A stretch of 35,933 nt of DNA. Origin: Bacillus multifaciens (GTDB taxonomy: Bacteria; Bacillota; Bacilli; Bacillales; Bacillaceae_G). A model generated the notes under the pieces. The model searched no databases, had not been told where the DNA came from, and saw only the letters and a program-made list of their open reading frames with translations. The position numbers and the translations under genes are program-made. The DNA lies in NCBI RefSeq assembly GCF_030756675.1, contig NZ_JAVBXD010000042.1:1-35933 (forward strand). Direction: 5' to 3'. Shown piece by piece: positions 31,261-35,933 of the stretch. Position 1 is the stretch's first letter, and the number at the start of each line of letters is the position of its first letter.

Positions 31261-34200
31261 CAATAATCACCTTTTCTATTTGATTCAGCCTATCGTCTGT
31301 TCTTTGTACATACTGTTGAAAACCTCTTATTGTAACTGATAAAGAGGCATATAAATTAACCCCTTTTCGTTCATCATCTGTAAATGAAAGCGGACAATCA
31401 TCAACCATAAAACCATAATGCTTTGGAATGTTTTTTAATGTGTATGGTACTTGTCCAGCTTCTTTCTGTTCACGCATTTCATACAAGGTAGCTACATCAC
31501 TTTTGAAATAATACTCTTTTATTTTTAAATCTAAAACATCTTGTAATGCATCAAACTGTAAGTCTTTTATAAATGTCTTCAGCTTTCGTTGAGAGGTAGT
31601 TTTATATTCTGATGCTACGAGACCAGAATGGTTTGAACCATTACCGCTCTGTACTTGTATATATCCTCCCCATCCATCATCAGAAACGAGTCTTCCTCTA
31701 TACAAACTTAAATGTGAACGGTTATTTTCAGTTACCCATTCGTTGAAATAGTTACCCATTCGCTCAAAATAAATTTTATTTGATGTCATCCCTGCTTTTT
31801 CATTACTTTGCGGATTCAAAAACTGAAGTGAGGGTTTCCATCCTTGAAATTGATCATAAGCTCTAGCTGCAACAGCTTTACCTTGACCTTGGTCTAATAG
31901 AGTAAATCCGTTTGATCCATATGTTGCTCCATCATTACCTGTACCAAACGAAGCGCCCCATGCTGCAATTTCTACATAATTCGCTTCTTTTCCATCCTCT
32001 TTATAGCCTCTACTATAAAATCTCCCTCTCTCTAATCCGGTAATAATTTTCTTCGCCCATTGGCTTTGCTCATTAGGATTTTCAATACCTTGTGTGAAAA
32101 TTCGACCATTAGACATTTCTGTGAAATTATTACTATTGTTTGGATCCCTTGCTCTAATAGTGATACCTTCAAGCAATTTACCAGCGATTGATTCTGCTGT
32201 AACAGCACCAACTAAATTAATACGCTTTGCTTCAATTTTTATTGCTTCAGCTGTTTGATTAATCTCTGAAATTACACTACCTTTACGGACTGTGTTAGTA
32301 ATTGCTTTTTCAGTGACATCAATACGCCCCTCAACTGTTTTTACATAAGCACCTGTAGCATATTTACCGTCAGCTTCTACTCGTGTATACACTTCTGTTT
32401 TTTTGGCGGAAAGACTAATACCTTCTTTTGTAGCTGCAATCTCACGATCGATTTGCTCTGTTTTCTTATTGTAATCAGCTGTTGCTACCTTTTCTGCAAT
32501 CTGTCCTAATAATTCATCTCTACCAACAATGTCCATTGCATTCTCAGTAAACTCAGATGGCTTCATTCCACGCTGTAGCATCATTTTAGACGCCCAAAGT
32601 CTACCGTTTCGTATTACATAGAACCTAGCATCAACGAGTGCTGTTCCAATCGGTGCTTTTGCTGTTCCATATGCGAATTTCCAAATGTTGTTTTCTAATG
32701 GGATATCAAAACCCGCGGTAGATATTCTCGCACCAGAAGCGTTAAAAAACTCTATTTCTATCCTTACTCCTTTGTCGATTTTGCCTTTATCATCAGTCAT
32801 AAACCAACCAGATATAACAAAATCTTCACCAGCTGCAGCTTTAACTTTCTCACTAATAGCTCCTCGCCAATTGTCAGCCGTTAATCCAGTCTGGTCTGTT
32901 TTAATGCTGTAAGATCCGTTATACATAACATTGGTATCACGTACAACATTAGGATATAAGGACCAATGGCTTGAATCTGTTTTTAATAATGAGTTTCTAA
33001 TCAAATTATCCATGCCTATGCTGCTAACATAGTTACCCACTTCGGTAATCGTTACTTTTCCTTTAATCGCTTCTGCTTGTGCTTCCAGTGTAGATTTCGC
33101 TTCTTGTATTTGTTTTCCTTGCGCTGTTTGTGTTTCCTGGATACTACCAACACTTTGTTTGATACCCTCTGCGTTTTTCTCTACAGTAGTAACACGTTGA
33201 TTAAAAGAATTTTGATTACTTTCGACTTTCGTTATACTTTCTTTTATGCCCTCCACACTCTTGACAATCTCGGTTGTTTTCTTAGTAAAATCTTCATTAG
33301 ACACTCCATCTTCTGGAGCTGGTTGATGCGATGACGGAATTGTACCGATCTCAATTTGAAGATTTCTAAATTTAACAGTTCCAGAAGCACTCCTTAACAA
33401 GGCTGTTACTGTTAAATTATCAATTTCTTTATCTTCAATAACCTGTGATACTTTAAAATACCTACGATACGAATTGGTGCCAGCAGGAACTACTTTGCCG
33501 TAACACGATTCAAACCAATTTGTTTTCCCGTCTTTATAACCAACCCTTAATTCTATACCAACACTATTGTTACCAGCTGTTCCATGCACTAAATTCATTG
33601 TTTCTGCATCAAAGCTTAAAACAACTTGCTTCCCTCTAAAATCTGTTTTACCTAAATCGGAAACATTATAACTTTTACTTTTAGTTTGACTATTATCAGT
33701 ATTTGTAAGTACAACTTCATCAGAGCTTAATAGGACATAATTTCGAGTACCAACACTAAGATTATTAGTTTTCTTCTCTACACTATCTAACTTTTCGCTG
33801 ATTTTCCCGGCCTGCTCTTTAATTTCTGTTGTTGTCTTTTTCAGTGAATTTGTATCAGACTGCACATCAGAAATTGTCTTTTTTGTCCCCTCCACAGTTT
33901 CTTCTACAGTATTTATTTTGTTGGTGATGGTTTCATTCTCTTTATTTAACGATTCAATAGATTGTTTAAATCCTTCTGCCGTTTGTTCTGTAGTAGTGAC
34001 TCTCTTGCTAATATCACCTTGCTCTTTTTGTACATTTGATATAGTTCGAGTAACGCCATCAATTGTTTCTTCAATCTTGTTATATTTTCCTTGCGCTTCT
34101 TTTTGAACCGCTTCTACCTTTTCATTAAGCTCTGTTCTTGCCGTTTCTACTTGTTTGTTTACTTGTTCTAATGCTTCTTTTTTTACTGCATCTACATCTT

Positions 34201-35524
34201 GAACAATAGGTTCCCACGTTTTACCGTTCCATTTTTTTAAAATACCCGGTCTACCTTTTGAGATATCCAACCACAATGATTTACCAGGCTCCAGGTTAGT
34301 CGTTGGTTCCGTATTACTTTCAATGATTGTGGTTTGAAAGTTCTTTTGGTTTTCTTCCACTAATTCAGCAAGTTTCTTTGCTGCTTCACTTTCCTTTTTG
34401 ACTTCTTCCACTTTCTTTTCTGTCTCTGCATTGATACGTTCTGTATACTTGTTGGATTCCTCTAATAGCTTTTTATCTAATTCTTTTACGACAGAAAGAA
34501 TATCCGCGGTCCATTTCTTTTGCTCTTCTGTTCTATCCACAAGTTCATCTCGTTTATTACTAAACTCATAGACGTTTGGTGTCTGCTCAAATGGATAACG
34601 GGTTCGTTTTACGACACGCACATCAAAATCCATGTTGTACTTGTGATGTTGGAGAATCGCTTTATCTCCGACCTTTGGCTCATTCGAATCATCAAAGTTT
34701 GCTTCTTTATGGTCCACAGTGATAGAAGTGACTGGAATATCATTTACAGCCTCTTCGCAACGTTTCCTTGCTGTTTCTTCATTTTTAATCTTGTCATCCT
34801 CAATATTCTCAGCTTGTCGATAACGAATGAGTTCCGGCATTTTGTATTTAAGAGGTGATTCATAATAATACGTAAATTGTGGACCGTCCCCTTCTTCTTT
34901 AGATGGTTTATGTCCTAAAAGTAAAACAGAGAATGAGCAATTGCTGTCATCTGTTGTTTTCTTAATGGCATTTACGTTATAACCGAATTTATATAGCTTG
35001 TCTGTTGTTTTACCGATTCTATCCGCAAAGATAACGGTCATGTTATCGAATATACATTCAATATCGAATCGATCCAGTAGCTTTCGAATCATTTTCATAC
35101 GACTTTCGCCACCGAAGTTATCAAACTGTAATTGATTTTTTTTAGAACAACGATTGATATATTTGAAATTACTTCCCTCAAATGTGTGTGCAAGTCCTTC
35201 TTCTATAGAAAAGTAACCAGTAACCTTCTTCTCTTGTGTTTGTAAAGATAATTCAGCACCTATTTGAATTGCATCACAATCCTTGAATCCTAATTCATCA
35301 AGATGATTCACTAGAATGATATAGTATTGACCCTCAAAGATAAGTAGATTTCTATCTTCTACATACTGATACACACGCTTATTCATAGCTGTATCTAGAA
35401 CTTCGAAGCGAATAGAGGACGGTTCATTCTTACCCTCTACTACCTCAAAAAGTTTCATATCAACTAGATGAAATTGATCGCCCGTTGATAATTGTTCAAT
35501 TTTAGGTCTTTCTACTCGTTTCAT
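31139..35524 (-). CDS. Tail endopeptidase/fibre protein with C-terminal S74-type chaperone
   Basis: 1461 residues. Residues 1-330 form the Prophage_tail (tail-associated endopeptidase) hub domain (GYFSIEEGLAHTFEGSNFKY at 103-122). Coiled coils follow (about 335-400, 445-590, 745-830). A small beta domain with LWLDISKGRPGILKKWNGKTW lies at 417-437. Two CBM/jelly-roll-like modules are at about 590-735 and 838-1000. A beta-rich fibre part (1100-1300) precedes the S74 intramolecular chaperone, which begins at Ser 1311 (TSQRKLKTFI) with Lys 1316 in the catalytic position. It probably trimerises, cleaves itself and binds the host surface. The ATG overlaps the previous stop (ATGA), so start 35524 is preferred over TTG 35536. 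The last ~35 residues are overprinted. Confidence 0.88.
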   Translation of the reverse strand: MKRVERPKIEQLSTGDQFHLVDMKLFEVVEGKNEPSSIRFEVLDTAMNKRVYQYVEDRNLLIFEGQYYIILVNHLDELGFKDCDAIQIGAELSLQTQEKKVTGYFSIEEGLAHTFEGSNFKYINRCSKKNQLQFDNFGGESRMKMIRKLLDRFDIECIFDNMTVIFADRIGKTTDKLYKFGYNVNAIKKTTDDSNCSFSVLLLGHKPSKEEGDGPQFTYYYESPLKYKMPELIRYRQAENIEDDKIKNEETARKRCEEAVNDIPVTSITVDHKEANFDDSNEPKVGDKAILQHHKYNMDFDVRVVKRTRYPFEQTPNVYEFSNKRDELVDRTEEQKKWTADILSVVKELDKKLLEESNKYTERINAETEKKVEEVKKESEAAKKLAELVEENQKNFQTTIIESNTEPTTNLEPGKSLWLDISKGRPGILKKWNGKTWEPIVQDVDAVKKEALEQVNKQVETARTELNEKVEAVQKEAQGKYNKIEETIDGVTRTISNVQKEQGDISKRVTTTEQTAEGFKQSIESLNKENETITNKINTVEETVEGTKKTISDVQSDTNSLKKTTTEIKEQAGKISEKLDSVEKKTNNLSVGTRNYVLLSSDEVVLTNTDNSQTKSKSYNVSDLGKTDFRGKQVVLSFDAETMNLVHGTAGNNSVGIELRVGYKDGKTNWFESCYGKVVPAGTNSYRRYFKVSQVIEDKEIDNLTVTALLRSASGTVKFRNLQIEIGTIPSSHQPAPEDGVSNEDFTKKTTEIVKSVEGIKESITKVESNQNSFNQRVTTVEKNAEGIKQSVGSIQETQTAQGKQIQEAKSTLEAQAEAIKGKVTITEVGNYVSSIGMDNLIRNSLLKTDSSHWSLYPNVVRDTNVMYNGSYSIKTDQTGLTADNWRGAISEKVKAAAGEDFVISGWFMTDDKGKIDKGVRIEIEFFNASGARISTAGFDIPLENNIWKFAYGTAKAPIGTALVDARFYVIRNGRLWASKMMLQRGMKPSEFTENAMDIVGRDELLGQIAEKVATADYNKKTEQIDREIAATKEGISLSAKKTEVYTRVEADGKYATGAYVKTVEGRIDVTEKAITNTVRKGSVISEINQTAEAIKIEAKRINLVGAVTAESIAGKLLEGITIRARDPNNSNNFTEMSNGRIFTQGIENPNEQSQWAKKIITGLERGRFYSRGYKEDGKEANYVEIAAWGASFGTGNDGATYGSNGFTLLDQGQGKAVAARAYDQFQGWKPSLQFLNPQSNEKAGMTSNKIYFERMGNYFNEWVTENNRSHLSLYRGRLVSDDGWGGYIQVQSGNGSNHSGLVASEYKTTSQRKLKTFIKDLQFDALQDVLDLKIKEYYFKSDVATLYEMREQKEAGQVPYTLKNIPKHYGFMVDDCPLSFTDDERKGVNLYASLSVTIRGFQQYVQRTDDRLNQIEKVIIDENNSKRRNVRKSGGRTAKCSHPREKHLFGSRNRTRSRKS

Positions 35525-35933
35525 ATAGTGCCCCAACCCACTTCTAGATAGTCTATTTTATTATTGTGGTCATTTTTATCGTAAGAAAACCCGCCGCCAT
35601 TCACAATTACATTTGTTACAATACTATCTTGAATACCAACAAGTGTTACTGTTCTTGCTTGACAGTTTGCTAATATTGCTCTAAACGTCTTTTTGCCTCC
35701 ATCTTCGCCAATGTGAATATCAGCACGTGGCCAGCCTCGTTGGTTGTTGTATTTTGCGACACCACCTATGCAACTCCAATCCAGCGTGTAATAACACCAA
35801 ATACCATCTTCTTGACAATAAGAAATATCAGGATTTGTAATTCTTACTCCAAACCCAAAATCAGTTACAATTCCAGCGTTCATTGATTTTACAACCGGAT
35901 TTAAAATCCTCACATTTTGATACTGTGGAGCAT
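35521..35933 (-). CDS. Beta-helix tail protein, C-terminal part (runs off the window)
   Basis: The frame is open to the window edge; GTG at 35913 is an internal codon at least as likely as a start, so the true N-terminus lies outside. About 137 residues are visible. Repeating short strands with Asn/Gly turns (GVRITNPDISYCQEDGIW, TVTLVGIQDSIVTNVIVNGGG) suggest a right-handed parallel beta-helix, as in pectate-lyase-like tail spikes and fibres. It sits just before the tail endopeptidase gene with a 4-bp overlap. Dit is the usual neighbour there, but the sequence does not look like Dit. Confidence 0.6.
   Translation of the reverse strand, partial: APQYQNVRILNPVVKSMNAGIVTDFGFGVRITNPDISYCQEDGIWCYYTLDWSCIGGVAKYNNQRGWPRADIHIGEDGGKKTFRAILANCQARTVTLVGIQDSIVTNVIVNGGGFSYDKNDHNNKIDYLEVGWGTI

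Larger units (their letters stand above)
26772..35933 (-). mobile_element. Prophage, one end (lysis and tail modules)
   Basis: From the break in the binding-protein gene to the window edge everything is phage-like. It holds an accessory gene facing outward, a small regulatory cassette, endolysin, holin, tail fibre/endopeptidase and a beta-helix tail protein, in the late-gene order of siphophages of Gram-positives. Integrase, repressor, replication and head genes are not in the window and should lie to the right, along with the other attachment site and the 5' part of the interrupted gene. The exact attachment core is not definable from one end. Confidence 0.88.

Overview
The window looks like a chromosomal segment of a Bacillus cereus-group Firmicute (B. 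cereus / thuringiensis / anthracis relatives). The evidence is low GC content, strong AGGAGG-type ribosome binding sites, a YdeB-like CarD protein, tandem OppA-family lipoproteins, and a siphophage-type prophage with a GH25 lysin and SH3 tail. This placement rests on recognition of protein families, not on a database search.

Layout, left to right. (1) 1-3747: an RND efflux pump gene on the minus strand. Its upstream region carries a ~200-bp multi-hairpin element flanked by TTTAT. (2) 4108-5982: a complete ISL3-type insertion sequence with 24-bp inverted repeats and a perfect 8-bp target duplication. Its transposase is split by a frameshift at an A9 run. (3) 6227-7448: a CarD-family regulator, followed by a second structured, apparently non-coding stretch and one member of a dispersed repeat pair (312-390 and 7320-7417). 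(4) 7450-13123: a three-gene operon read leftwards, consisting of a secreted, membrane-anchored von Willebrand A protein, a very large cytoplasmic tubulin/FtsZ-superfamily protein, and a 46-residue protein. (5) 13599-15168: two small hypothetical genes and a SAM-dependent methyltransferase. (6) 15240-23390: four tandem copies of an OppA-type peptide-binding lipoprotein gene. Their start codons are 2000, 2000 and 1999 bp apart, and each copy has its own promoter, leader and terminator. No permease gene lies beside them. (7) 23817-26264: a two-gene ABC exporter divergent from a TetR regulator, with two identical long palindromes between them. (8) 26292-26790: the 3' remnant of a branched-chain amino acid binding protein gene, cut off where the prophage begins. 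(9) About 26772 to the window end: one end of a prophage. It holds a membrane/coiled-coil accessory gene, a small regulatory cassette behind an operator-like promoter, holin and endolysin, a 1461-residue tail fibre/endopeptidase protein, and a partial beta-helix tail protein.

The best candidate for an under-described system is the vWA / tubulin-like / small-protein operon. A surface-exposed metal-binding domain is tied through one transmembrane helix to a cytoplasmic tail, and its partner carries the tubulin nucleotide-binding signature. The organisation suggests that an outside signal is coupled to an inside GTPase or filament. Similar FtsZ-like/vWA associations have been proposed from comparative genomics as membrane-remodelling systems, but the small third gene may be new. 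Other notable points are a conserved Ser/Lys dyad of the S74 intramolecular chaperone in the tail protein, with a 54-codon gene overprinted on the disposable end of the same gene, and the mosaic OppA array.
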